Part shown: positions 1 through 7,664 of the stretch, in pieces
Layout of the letters: each line of letters starts with the position of its first letter
How positions within the stretch are numbered: position 1 is the first letter of the stretch
Origin: Flavobacterium psychrophilum
GTDB taxonomy: Bacteria > Bacteroidota > Bacteroidia > Flavobacteriales > Flavobacteriaceae
Direction of reading: 5' to 3'
Assembly: GCA_945879625.1 (NCBI GenBank)
Contig: CAMCVA010000004.1
Coordinates: 1 to 64,000, forward strand
Length of the DNA stretch: 64,000 nucleotides
Made by a program: the position numbers and the translations under genes
Notes under the pieces: model-generated
Databases searched by the model: none
What the model was told of the DNA's origin: nothing
The model's input: the letters and a program-made list of their open reading frames with translations, nothing else

Positions 1-1116
1 TTGGTGAATGCCGAGCGTTACATTACCGAAGAACTCAAAGAATACGAAAATAAAATCCTCGGCGCCGAAGAAAAAATATACCAATTGGAAGTCGCACTTT
101 TTGAGGAATTGGTGCAATGGACGGCAGCTTACATTCAACAAATACAGCAAAATGCAGTTGTAGTAGCCCAATTGGATTGCTTGGCTTCGTTTGCGCAATT
201 GGCCCAAGAAAAAAAATACGTGCGCCCCGAATTGCACGAAGGGCTTGCGCTCGACATCAAAAATGGGCGTCACCCGGTAATTGAAAACCAATTGCCTGTG
301 GGCACTCCTTATATTGCCAACGACGTCTATCTCGACGACCAAACCCAACAACTCATCATGATTACCGGACCCAATATGTCAGGTAAATCAGCCATTTTGA
401 GACAAACGGCTTTGATTGTCTTGCTGGCGCAAATGGGTAGTTTTGTTCCTGCCGACAGCGTGACGATGGGGGTCATTGATAAATTATTTACCCGCGTGGG
501 CGCTTCCGACAACATATCGATGGGCGAATCAACCTTTATGGTAGAGATGAACGAAACCGCCTCGATTTTGAACAATATTTCGGCCCGTAGCTTGGTGTTG
601 CTCGACGAAATTGGCCGCGGAACCAGTACCTATGATGGCATTTCAATCGCTTGGGCCATTGCCGAATACTTGCACGAACATCCGGCCAAGCCCAAAACCT
701 TGTTTGCCACGCATTACCACGAACTCAACGAAATGAGCGCCTTGTTGCCGCGCATCAAAAACTATAACGTTTCGGTCAAGGAACTGAAAGATAATGTGTT
801 GTTTTTGCGCAAATTGGTGCCGGGTGGCAGCGCACACAGCTTTGGAATTCACGTAGCCAAAATGGCGGGCATGCCACAAACCGTATTGCTCAAAGCCCAA
901 AAGTTGTTGAAGAAACTAGAAAAAAACCATTCGGGGGACGAACTCGCAGGGCTTTTGCCCAACAAAACAGACATGCAAATGAGCTTCTTTACGCTCGACG
1001 ATCCCTTGCTCGACGAAATCAAAGACGAATTATTGTCGCTCGATTTGGATAGTCTAACGCCCATTGAAGCACTCATGAAACTCAACGAAATTAAGCGCAT
1101 GCTTACCAAAAAATAA
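1..1116 (+). CDS. mutS: DNA mismatch repair protein MutS, C-terminal part (5' end outside window)
   Basis: This is the core and ATPase end of MutS, which recognises mismatches and recruits MutL. The frame is open at base 1 and begins inside the clamp/lever region, so only the last ~371 residues of a protein that is normally ~850-870 residues are present. The Walker A loop GPNMSGKSA is at residues 123-131 of the fragment, and Walker B with [11 protein letters not shown] lies around 200-210; both are typical of the MutS/ABC ATPase domain. The P-loop ends in Ser-Ala rather than the commoner Ser-Thr; I think this is usual in Bacteroidota but cannot check it here. A helix-turn-helix dimerisation tail follows. 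A tRNA operon lies downstream. Confidence 0.97.
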   Translation: MVNAERYITEELKEYENKILGAEEKIYQLEVALFEELVQWTAAYIQQIQQNAVVVAQLDCLASFAQLAQEKKYVRPELHEGLALDIKNGRHPVIENQLPVGTPYIANDVYLDDQTQQLIMITGPNMSGKSAILRQTALIVLLAQMGSFVPADSVTMGVIDKLFTRVGASDNISMGESTFMVEMNETASILNNISARSLVLLDEIGRGTSTYDGISIAWAIAEYLHEHPAKPKTLFATHYHELNEMSALLPRIKNYNVSVKELKDNVLFLRKLVPGGSAHSFGIHVAKMAGMPQTVLLKAQKLLKKLEKNHSGDELAGLLPNKTDMQMSFFTLDDPLLDEIKDELLSLDLDSLTPIEALMKLNEIKRMLTKK

Positions 1117-1186
1117 CCGCATTTTTCACTAACAAATAGGCTGTCAATTGATTAAAAAAATGCCGTTTTATTTTTTAGGAAAAGGC

Positions 1187-1216
1187 TTGCAACTTTGAAT
1201 TAAAGTATTAAATTTG
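1187..1216 (+). promoter_or_regulatory. Flavobacterial-type promoter of the tRNA operon
   Basis: A TTG (-33 element) at 1187-1189 is followed after 19 bases by TAAATTTG at 1209-1216, an exact match to the Bacteroidota -7 consensus TAnnTTTG. Transcription would start near 1223, about 40 bases before the first tRNA. It is one of the two best complete promoter matches in the window. Confidence 0.7.
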
Positions 1217-1262
1217 CCTCCGCTATTACAAACAGATAGCGACGTTCTTTTACACAAGTCAT

Positions 1263-1338
1263 GCGAAAATAGCTCAGTTGGTAGAGCGCGACCTTGCCAA
1301 GGTCGAGGTCGCGGGTTCGAGCCCCGTTTTTCGCTCCA
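1263..1338 (+). tRNA. tRNA-Gly (anticodon GCC)
   Basis: This is a 76-base cloverleaf including an encoded CCA. The acceptor stem GCGAAAA pairs with TTTTCGC, and the D-arm AGCTCAGTTGGTAGAGC is present. The anticodon stem CGACC/GGTCG encloses loop TTGCCAA, giving GCC. The T-arm has the usual GGTTCGAGCCC core. It is the first gene of a two-tRNA transcript, with Leu 6 bases downstream. Confidence 0.97.
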
Positions 1339-1344
1339 ATATCC

Positions 1345-1430
1345 GCTCGGATGGTGAAATTGGTAGACACGCTGGACTTAAAATCCAGTGAACAGCAATG
1401 TTCGTGCGGGTTCAAGTCCCGCTCTGAGTA
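1345..1430 (+). tRNA. tRNA-Leu (anticodon TAA)
   Basis: This is an 86-base class II tRNA with a long variable arm. The acceptor GCTCGGA pairs with TCTGAGT using G-T wobbles, and the anticodon stem CTGGA/TCCAG encloses loop CTTAAAA, giving TAA. The T-arm is GCGGG TTCAAGT CCCGC. CCA is not encoded, unlike in the upstream tRNA-Gly. It is followed at once by a strong terminator. Confidence 0.97.
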
Positions 1431-1431
1431 C

Positions 1432-1463
1432 AAAAGCCCCTAATGAAAATTAGGGGCTTTTTT
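1432..1463 (+). terminator. Intrinsic terminator of the tRNA operon
   Basis: A perfect 13-bp stem pairs 1432-1444 with 1449-1461 around a 4-base loop. The GC-rich core AGCCCC/GGGGCT is followed by a run of T. The A-rich left arm means it could also act on the other strand. Confidence 0.9.
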
Positions 1464-1472
1464 GTTTGGTAT

Positions 1473-1618
1473 AGTTTTAAGTTTATAGTTAACGGTTTAC
1501 AGTTGTTCTTAGTGTATTTTCCAATTCAAAAATCACAAGTCAACAATCGTTGATCGTTAATCAACACCCGTTCTTAGTATAGACCTCTTTCGACTTTACG
1601 ACTTAAGACTTTACGACT
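1473..1618. repeat. Three short intergenic arrays with a 7-base period
   Basis: Between the tRNA terminator and the next gene lie three arrays of degenerate heptamers. 1473-1507 has five units related to AGTTTAT. 1531-1565 has five units related to AATCGTT or AATCAAC. 1591-1618 has about four units built on GACTT with spacing 7-8. The units differ between arrays but keep the period. Nothing else is visible in this gap of ~190 bases. Similar arrays occur at 6695-6873 and 57518-57979. Confidence 0.6.
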
Positions 1619-1623
1619 CTTAT

Positions 1624-1962
1624 CTAATACATCACCTGCTGCTTCCCCTTATTATTCCAGCCCGCTTGATTGGCATATTTTACAAAGTAAATTTTCAGAT
1701 CAGCTTGGTTGGCATATTGCACAAAATAGACGCTTTTTTCGGCCTGGTTGGCGTAATCGGTAAAGAACCATTTGCCGTCGTTTTTCCCGGCTTGGTTGGC
1801 ATAGCCTACTTTGTATACTTTTAAATCGGCTTGGTTTTCGTAATCGGTTACAAATACTTTTACATCAGCCTGGTTGGCATAAGCCACCGAAAAAACTTTT
1901 TGGGCTTGGCTAGGAAGTGTAGCTAGAAGAAGTGTTGCGAATACTAATACATACGTTTTCAT
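1624..1962 (-). CDS. Small secreted protein made of six YxNQA repeats (septoil-knot-like)
   Basis: This 112-residue protein has a signal peptide (residues ~1-20, ending SQA). The rest is six copies of a strand-like unit ending in YANQA or YENQA, starting at Tyr 28, 41, 54, 70, 83 and 96. Spacing is 13-13-16-13-13, so it is two triplets joined by a short Gly/Lys linker. From memory the pattern resembles the DUF6150 / 7(1) septoil knot family (PF19647), predicted to form a very deeply entangled small fold; this assignment is an inference. The function is unknown. It follows the DUF2797 gene by 5 bases on the same strand, so the two are probably cotranscribed. The protein is rich in Lys, Tyr and aromatic residues and has no cysteine. 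Confidence 0.75.
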   Translation of the reverse strand: MKTYVLVFATLLLATLPSQAQKVFSVAYANQADVKVFVTDYENQADLKVYKVGYANQAGKNDGKWFFTDYANQAEKSVYFVQYANQADLKIYFVKYANQAGWNNKGKQQVMY

Positions 1963-1967
1963 ATCAA

Positions 1968-2765
1968 TTAATTTAAGGTGAGTGATACTTTTTGTCCTTC
2001 GGCAGAGCGCACGTTAAACACCGAACCGTCGGCAAACAACAAATATTGTCCTTTGATGCCCATGAGTACTCCTGTAAAAATAGGCGTTTTTTCTAAACTC
2101 AAAGAAGTGATGCTTTTGGGATACTGCAAAACAGGGTAGTCTAAGGCACACAATTCAGGAATGGTTGTATCAAAATAGGGTTGCACCTCGGCTGGCAGCA
2201 AATCTTTTATTTTGTTACGCTCGGCTAACAAATCAACCGAAATCACATCGTTGGTGAGCATTTTGCGCCAATTGGTTTTATCGGCATAGTGATTTTTGAG
2301 CGCTACCTCGGTAATTCCGGCCAAGTAGCGGTTGGGAACCTCAACAATAGGCAAGGCCATTTCGGCGCCTTGATCGATCCATCGGGTGGGCATTTGCGTG
2401 CCGCGGGTTACGCCAACTTTTATCTCACTCGAAACGGCAAAATACACCAAATGTGGCTGTAGTTGTACACGGGATTCGTAGTCCAAATCGCGGTCGGCGA
2501 TGCCCAAATGGGCGGTACTGAGTTCGGGTTTCATGATCCAATCGCCTACAGCCGGACTTGAACTGAAGCAATCGTAGCAAAATCCTTGGCGAAAAATTTT
2601 CTTGGGCGATTTGCAATTTAAGCATTGGTAGCCTGTTAAAGCCAGGGTAATTTCTTTGTTTAGCAATTGGTTTACATGCATAAATCCCGAATCAAACACC
2701 ATATAATAATTGATGGGGCTGCCCAGTTCGGTTTGCATTTTGGTGAGTACGCCTTCAAATGTCAT
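1968..2765 (-). CDS. DUF2797 family protein
   Basis: This is a conserved Bacteroidota protein of unknown function, ~265 residues with the ATG at 2765; an in-frame ATG at 2798 would add 11 residues that look unlike the family. It is soluble with no signal peptide. Four Cys in two pairs near residues 48-66 (CLNC and CYDC in the chosen numbering) form a likely structural zinc site. A central segment with KVGVTRGTQMPTRWIDQGA resembles the nuclease-like GIY-YIG core often seen in DUF2797; I infer that from motif shape only. It is divergent from the GH3 gene. Confidence 0.8.
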   Translation of the reverse strand: MTFEGVLTKMQTELGSPINYYMVFDSGFMHVNQLLNKEITLALTGYQCLNCKSPKKIFRQGFCYDCFSSSPAVGDWIMKPELSTAHLGIADRDLDYESRVQLQPHLVYFAVSSEIKVGVTRGTQMPTRWIDQGAEMALPIVEVPNRYLAGITEVALKNHYADKTNWRKMLTNDVISVDLLAERNKIKDLLPAEVQPYFDTTIPELCALDYPVLQYPKSITSLSLEKTPIFTGVLMGIKGQYLLFADGSVFNVRSAEGQKVSLTLN

Positions 2766-2805
2766 ATGCGGTGAGGTTTGGATTAGGGTTTTAAACAAAA
2801 ATTGC

Positions 2806-2813
2806 TATTTTTG
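2806..2813 (+). promoter_or_regulatory. -7 promoter box upstream of the GH3 operon
   Basis: TATTTTTG matches TAnnTTTG exactly, 49 bases before the GH3 start. The nearest upstream TTG is 25 bases away, longer than the usual spacing, so only the -7 element is convincing. Confidence 0.45.
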
Positions 2814-2862
2814 GTAAAGTTATCATTCGTCTTGCAATTTTCATAACCTCTAACCCAGAAAC

Positions 2863-4377
2863 ATGCCGTTTCCTCTCCTAAATTCGATTGCTACCTGGGT
2901 TTTAAAACAACGCATTCACCAAATGGAGTTGTTTTTAAAATACCCCAACGAAGTGCAGGAAGAGTTGGTTATGAAGCTCATTCGCAGTGCCGAAAACACG
3001 CAAGTGGGCCTGCAATATGGCTTTGAATCGATAAAATCGTATGCCACCTTTAGCGAACGGGTGCCGGTTTCGAGCTACGAAGACTTGGAACCCCTCATTC
3101 AACAGACGCGCAACGGAGCGCAAAATGTATTTTGGCCTACGCCCATCAAGTGGTTTGCCAAATCGAGTGGAACTACCAATGCCAAAAGCAAATTTATTCC
3201 CGTAAGCAAAGAAGCACTAGAAGATTGCCATTACAAAGGCAGCAAAGATTTGCTTTGTTTGTACTTGAACAACAACGAAAATTCGGAAATGTTCTTGGGC
3301 AAAAGTTTGCGCCTGGGCGGGAGTTCGCAGATCTACGAAAACAACAATACTTTTTTTGGCGATCTCTCGGCCATTCTCATCGAAAACATGCCCATTTGGG
3401 CCGAATTTAGTAGCACGCCCAGCAGCAAAACTTCGTTGATGAGTGAATGGGAAACCAAAATTCCGGCTATTATTAAAGAAGCACGAAACGAAAATGTAAC
3501 CAGTTTTGCCGGCGTTCCATCCTGGATGTTGGTGCTCTTGAATCGAATTTTGGAAGAATCGCAAGCGGGCAATTTGCTCGACATTTGGCCCAACTTGGAA
3601 GTGTATTTTCATGGCGGTGTGAGTTTTGATCCCTATCGTGCGCAATACCAGCAATTGGTTCCCAAAACCGATTTTAAATACTACGAAATCTACAATGCCT
3701 CCGAAGGATTTTTTGCCATACAAGACCAAAACTTCTCCCACGATTTGTTACTAATGCTCGATTACGGAATTTTCTATGAATTTATACCGATGGACAGTTA
3801 TGGCACGCCACAGCAACACGTAGTTCGTTTGGCCGATGTGGTACTCGAAAAAAACTACGCCATTGTAATTACCACCAACTCGGGCTTGTGGCGTTATTTG
3901 GTGGGCGATACCGTGCGATTCACCTCGCTCAATCCCTACCGCATTCGCGTAACCGGACGCACCAAGCACCACATTAATGTATTTGGCGAAGAATTGATGG
4001 TAGAAAACACCGACAAAGCCTTGAGTCTTGCCTGCGAACAATTGCACTGTTCGGTAAAAGATTACACCGTGGCGCCTGTATTTATGAAAGGTAAAGAAAA
4101 AGGCGCCCACGAATGGATGATCGAATTTGAAAAAGCACCCGCCTCAATTGCCGAATTTGAGCACACGCTCGACTTGCATGTGCAAAGCATCAACTCCGAT
4201 TACGAGGCCAAGCGCTACAACAACATGACGCTCAATTCGCTAAAAATAAATGTAGCGCGTTCCAATTTATTTTACGACTGGCTCAAAACCAACAACAAAT
4301 TGGGTGGTCAACACAAAATTCCGCGCTTGTCCAACCAGCGGGATTACTTAGAAGAACTACTCGCTCTGCAAGCCTAA
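2863..4377 (+). CDS. GH3 family acyl-adenylate/amide synthetase-like protein
   Basis: This 504-residue member of the GH3 fold belongs to the ANL adenylate-forming superfamily. Plant members conjugate amino acids to jasmonate or auxin; bacterial substrates are mostly unknown. The ATP/phosphate-binding motif SSGTTNAKSKFIPV is at residues ~104-117, and the second adenylate motif region (YNASEGFFAIQ) near 273-283. The C-terminal small domain contains RVTGRTKHHINVFGEELM, equivalent to the hinge. Length is normal for bacterial members. It heads an operon with a tiny lipoprotein and an EamA transporter, which suggests export or handling of a small metabolite, but no substrate can be named. Confidence 0.88.
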   Translation: MPFPLLNSIATWVLKQRIHQMELFLKYPNEVQEELVMKLIRSAENTQVGLQYGFESIKSYATFSERVPVSSYEDLEPLIQQTRNGAQNVFWPTPIKWFAKSSGTTNAKSKFIPVSKEALEDCHYKGSKDLLCLYLNNNENSEMFLGKSLRLGGSSQIYENNNTFFGDLSAILIENMPIWAEFSSTPSSKTSLMSEWETKIPAIIKEARNENVTSFAGVPSWMLVLLNRILEESQAGNLLDIWPNLEVYFHGGVSFDPYRAQYQQLVPKTDFKYYEIYNASEGFFAIQDQNFSHDLLLMLDYGIFYEFIPMDSYGTPQQHVVRLADVVLEKNYAIVITTNSGLWRYLVGDTVRFTSLNPYRIRVTGRTKHHINVFGEELMVENTDKALSLACEQLHCSVKDYTVAPVFMKGKEKGAHEWMIEFEKAPASIAEFEHTLDLHVQSINSDYEAKRYNNMTLNSLKINVARSNLFYDWLKTNNKLGGQHKIPRLSNQRDYLEELLALQA

Positions 4378-4384
4378 ACTACAA

Positions 4385-4525
4385 ATGAAAAAACTAATCG
4401 CATTTATCCTACTGCTAATATTCTGCAGTTCCTGTGGACCGAGGCGGATGAAATGTTATGGCAAACGCTGTGTGATTTTGCACAAAACCGAAGTCACAAA
4501 ACCAATCCCATCTACTCACAGCTAA
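4385..4525 (+). CDS. 46-residue putative lipoprotein
   Basis: This short ORF starts with ATG 7 bases after the GH3 stop and ends 10 bases before the transporter start. The N-terminus MKKLIAFILLLIF is a clear signal segment, followed by CSSCGP, a plausible lipobox with lipidated Cys 17. The mature part is only ~30 residues, with two more Cys in MKCYGKRC and a basic character. Tight spacing on both sides and a textbook lipoprotein signal support a real gene. The function is unknown. Confidence 0.65.
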   Translation: MKKLIAFILLLIFCSSCGPRRMKCYGKRCVILHKTEVTKPIPSTHS

Positions 4526-4535
4526 ATCGAATCAA

Positions 4536-5417
4536 TTGAAAACCAAACTGTATCTTTCTATTTTCTGTGTGGGCTTTTTTTGGGGCACAACTTTTTTGGG
4601 CATCCGCATTGGCGTAGAAACCATTCCTCCCTTTTTGGTTTCGGGCATACGCAACTTGTTGTCGGGCAGTTTGATTTTGTTGTTTTTGATTGCAACCAAA
4701 AAAACAGAACGGATTCAGTTGCATCATGTTGCACGAGCATTGGTCTTGGCCTTGTTGATGATTGTAATTGGCAACGGATTAACTACTTATTCCGAAAAAT
4801 ACATCAGCAGCGGCTTGGCTTCTTTACTTTCTACCTTATCGCCTTTGGTGGTGTTGCTGTTCAATTTGGCCTTGGGCTACGAAAAACTTTCGCTTAAAAC
4901 CATAGCCGGAATTTTTCTTGGGCTATTTGGGATGTATTTACTCTACGAAAACAACATGTCCGATTTCATAAAACCCGAATACCGCGAGGGTGTTGGCGCG
5001 CTGCTATTGGCCATCATTGCTTGGTCAGCTGGGACTTTGGTAACCAAAAAAGCCAAAGTAAATCCGCTGGGTATGCTGATGAATGTGAGTATGCAAATGC
5101 TTATTGCCGGCACTATTTTGTGTGGTTTACACCTGGGAACAAATGGCGCAATTGACTCAAGCCACTGGAGTAACCGTAGTATGTTGGCCATTGTGTACTT
5201 GGCGCTTTTTGGATCAGTGGTGGGCTATGTGGCTTATAGTTACCTCATGACGCAATGGTCTTCTACCCGCGTCACCGTTTTGGCCTATGTAAATGTGGTG
5301 ATCGCCTTGTTTTTGGGCTGGCTCATTTTGGACGAAACCATTACCCCGCGAATAATCTTGGCAACCGCTGTAATTGTGAGTGGTGTGGTTCTCGTGAACT
5401 ATAAAAAAAGGGCATAA
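4536..5417 (+). CDS. EamA/DMT family transporter
   Basis: This 293-residue, ten-helix inner-membrane protein has two EamA repeats. The first starts with the typical GFFWGTTFLGIRIGVETIPP, and the second with LLAIIAWSAGTLVTKK. The start is TTG 10 bases after the lipoprotein stop; it gives the expected N-terminus with the first helix at residues 4-22. Family members export amino acids or other small metabolites; the substrate is unknown here. It is the last gene of the GH3 operon and ends at a bidirectional terminator. Confidence 0.9.
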   Translation: MKTKLYLSIFCVGFFWGTTFLGIRIGVETIPPFLVSGIRNLLSGSLILLFLIATKKTERIQLHHVARALVLALLMIVIGNGLTTYSEKYISSGLASLLSTLSPLVVLLFNLALGYEKLSLKTIAGIFLGLFGMYLLYENNMSDFIKPEYREGVGALLLAIIAWSAGTLVTKKAKVNPLGMLMNVSMQMLIAGTILCGLHLGTNGAIDSSHWSNRSMLAIVYLALFGSVVGYVAYSYLMTQWSSTRVTVLAYVNVVIALFLGWLILDETITPRIILATAVIVSGVVLVNYKKRA

Positions 5418-5419
5418 AA

Positions 5420-5443
5420 AAATCCCAATTTGCATTGGGATTT
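5420..5443. terminator. Bidirectional terminator between the EamA gene and clpX
   Basis: A 10-bp stem AAATCCCAAT / ATTGGGATTT has a 4-base loop, with A-rich left and T-rich right flanks. It lies between the convergent stops at 5417 and 5449 and can serve both strands. Confidence 0.75.
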
Positions 5444-5448
5444 ACTAG

Positions 5449-6681
5449 TTAGGAGGCAATCTCCAATCGTTTCAATAAATTTTTATTGAGTGCTTGTTCG
5501 GCATAGACTTGGTCAATGTGCAACGCCTTATCGTCCGAGCTCGGCAAATCATACATGGCATCGGTTAAGATGGCTTCGCATAAGGATCGCAATCCGCGCG
5601 CACCCAATTTGTAGGCTAAGGCTTGATCGACAATAAAATCTAAGGCCTCATCCGAAATGCTAAATTCTACCTCATCCATGGCAAACAATTTTTGGTATTG
5701 TTTGATTAGCGCATTTTTGGGCTCGGTGAGAATGGCACGCAAGGTTTCACGATCGAGCGGATCCATGTGGGTAAGCACCGGCAAACGCCCAATGATTTCG
5801 GGAATCAATCCAAAATCTTTCACATCTTTGGGAATCAAATATTGCAGTAAATTGTCTTTGTCAATGTTGTCGGCATTTTTTGAGGTGCTGTAGCCGACCG
5901 CTTGGCGATTGAGTCGTTTGGAAATGATGCGTTCAATGCCATCAAAGGCACCACCAGCGATAAACAATATGTCTTTGGTATTCACTTCTACAAATTTCTG
6001 ATCGGGGTGTTTGCGTCCGCCTTTTGGGGGAACATTCACCACGGTGCCTTCGAGCAATTTCAACAAGGCTTGTTGCACACCTTCGCCCGAAACATCGCGT
6101 GTAATGGAAGGGTTATCGCTTTTGCGGGCAATTTTATCTACCTCATCGATAAACACAATGCCGCGTTCGGCTTTGGCTACATCATAATCGGCTGCTTGCA
6201 ACAAACGGGTAAGGATGCTTTCTACGTCTTCGCCCACATAACCGGCTTCGGTCAATACAGTGGCATCCACAATGGCCAAAGGGACATCGAGCATTTTGGC
6301 AATCGTTTTGGCTACCAAAGTTTTTCCGGTTCCTGTTTGACCAACCATCAAAATGTTGCTTTTTTCAATCTCCACCTCGTCGTTCAACTCTTGTTGCATC
6401 AAGCGTTTGTAGTGGTTGTACACAGCAACCGCCATCACTTTTTTGGTTTGGTCTTGGCCAATCACATATTGGTCCAAAAACGCGCGGATAACTTTGGGTT
6501 TTTGCAACACCAAATCAGCCGATTTACCTGCATGAGTTGATGATTTTAATTCTTCTACAATAATGCCGTGGGCTTGCTCAATGCATTTGTCGCAAATGTG
6601 CGCGTCAATGCCTGCAATCAATACCGCGGTTTCTGCTTTTTTACGTCCGCAGAAGGAACAGTCTAAACTTGGTTTTGCCAT
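5449..6681 (-). CDS. clpX: ATP-dependent Clp protease ATP-binding subunit ClpX
   Basis: This 410-residue AAA+ unfoldase feeds tagged proteins to ClpP. The N-terminal zinc-binding domain has Cys 8, 11, 30 and 33. Walker A GQTGTGKT is at ~114-121, Walker B FIDEVDKI follows, and the pore-loop region contains GYVGEDVES. The ClpP-binding loop and sensor-2 region GARGLRSL near the C-terminus are intact, and length is normal. It is encoded ~190 bases downstream of clpP on the same strand; that gap is filled with heptad arrays (6695-6873). Confidence 0.98.
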   Translation of the reverse strand: MAKPSLDCSFCGRKKAETAVLIAGIDAHICDKCIEQAHGIIVEELKSSTHAGKSADLVLQKPKVIRAFLDQYVIGQDQTKKVMAVAVYNHYKRLMQQELNDEVEIEKSNILMVGQTGTGKTLVAKTIAKMLDVPLAIVDATVLTEAGYVGEDVESILTRLLQAADYDVAKAERGIVFIDEVDKIARKSDNPSITRDVSGEGVQQALLKLLEGTVVNVPPKGGRKHPDQKFVEVNTKDILFIAGGAFDGIERIISKRLNRQAVGYSTSKNADNIDKDNLLQYLIPKDVKDFGLIPEIIGRLPVLTHMDPLDRETLRAILTEPKNALIKQYQKLFAMDEVEFSISDEALDFIVDQALAYKLGARGLRSLCEAILTDAMYDLPSSDDKALHIDQVYAEQALNKNLLKRLEIAS

Positions 6682-6694
6682 TGGTGTTTTCTTT

Positions 6695-6873
6695 GTTTCA
6701 AGTTTCAGGTTTCAGGTTAATTCTACTTTGCATGATCCATTATAAACCAAACAAAACAGTAATCAACTGAAAACTTAAAAACCTAAAACATATTTAAATT
6801 TAAGCAACGATTTTGTTTTTTTGTGTCAATTTCGTTTCAACCTGAAACTTGAAACTTTAAACCTGAAACAAAT
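6695..6873. repeat. Inverted heptad arrays in the clpP-clpX gap
   Basis: At 6695-6715 three consecutive heptamers GTTTCAA/GTTTCAG run on the + strand. At 6839-6873 five heptamers related to AACCTGA run in inverse orientation and stop against the clpP stop codon. A third, weaker array of A-rich heptamers (AACTGAA type) lies at about 6768-6795. The outer two arrays could pair as a long imperfect hairpin. No gene lies between them. Confidence 0.6.
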
Positions 6874-7574
6874 CATCTTCTCAACACTTCATCAATCATA
6901 CCGTATTCTTTGGCTTCGTCGGCAATCATCCAATAATCGCGTTCGGAATCTTTGAATACTTTTTCAAAGGTTTGTTTCGAATGCTGCGAAATAATGTGGT
7001 ACAACTCGTCTTTCAGTTTGAGCATTTCGCGCAAGTTGATTTCCATATCGGTGGCTACACCTTGTGCTCCTCCCGACGGTTGGTGAATCATTACACGCGA
7101 ATGTGGCAAGGCCGAACGTTTGCCCTCGGCGCCCGCGCACAACAAAACCGCTCCCATTGAAGCCGCCATTCCGGTACAAATCGTGGCCACATCGGGTTTG
7201 ATGTACTGCATCGTATCGTAAATTCCCAAACCGGCATACACGCTTCCGCCCGGAGAATTCAAATAGATTTGAATGTCTTTGCTGGCATCTACGCTTTCTA
7301 AAAACAACAGTTGGGCTTGCACAATATTGGCAATTTGGTCGTCAATACCTGTGCCTAAAAAGATGATGCGGTCCATCATTAAACGCGAAAAAACGTCCAA
7401 TTGAGAAATGTTCAATTGACGTTCTTCTATAATGTAAGGAGTCATATTGGTGGGCGTCATGGCTTGTGTTAATTTGTCAAAATACAAACTGTTTACACCA
7501 TGGTCTTTGGTCGCAAATCGCTTAAACTGCTTCACCATTTCGAGCGAAGCTCTGGGGTCTTTTCCGTAGTTCAT
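6873..7574 (-). CDS. clpP: ATP-dependent Clp protease proteolytic subunit ClpP
   Basis: This is a serine peptidase of 233 residues forming the barrel capped by ClpX. The nucleophile is Ser 139 in GMAASMGA and the base is His 164 in MIHQPSGG; the acid Asp lies in the C-terminal helix region near KDSERDYWM. The N-terminal extension of ~35 residues before the conserved TPYIIEERQLN segment is longer than in E. coli but fits a propeptide. The gene order tig-clpP-clpX is conserved in many bacteria. A terminator separates it from tig. Confidence 0.97.
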   Translation of the reverse strand: MNYGKDPRASLEMVKQFKRFATKDHGVNSLYFDKLTQAMTPTNMTPYIIEERQLNISQLDVFSRLMMDRIIFLGTGIDDQIANIVQAQLLFLESVDASKDIQIYLNSPGGSVYAGLGIYDTMQYIKPDVATICTGMAASMGAVLLCAGAEGKRSALPHSRVMIHQPSGGAQGVATDMEINLREMLKLKDELYHIISQHSKQTFEKVFKDSERDYWMIADEAKEYGMIDEVLRR

Positions 7575-7608
7575 CTGATAAAAAATTAGGAATGATAAGA
7601 TAATTAGA

Positions 7609-7645
7609 TAAAAAAAGCGCCAAAATCGATTAGGAATTTGACGCT
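7609..7645 (-). terminator. Intrinsic terminator after tig
   Basis: Read on the minus strand, AGCGTCAAA pairs with TTTGGCGCT (one G-T pair) around a loop, and a run of seven T follows at once. It lies between the tig stop and the clpP start, so clpP probably has its own promoter. Confidence 0.75.
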
Positions 7646-7664
7646 CAAAGATAGTATTTTTCGA

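Noticed and set aside
123..575. MutS P-loop ending GKSA instead of GKST as a defect
   Set aside because: The rest of the ATPase is intact, and I believe this variant is usual in Bacteroidota, so it is not evidence for inactivity.
1200..1433. Minus-strand frame of 77 residues across the tRNA genes
   Set aside because: It is the complement of two tRNA genes and their promoter, which explains the open frame.
3217..4110. Long minus-strand frames opposite the GH3 gene
   Set aside because: The GH3 frame has conserved motifs over its full length; the opposite frames have unusual composition and no family features.
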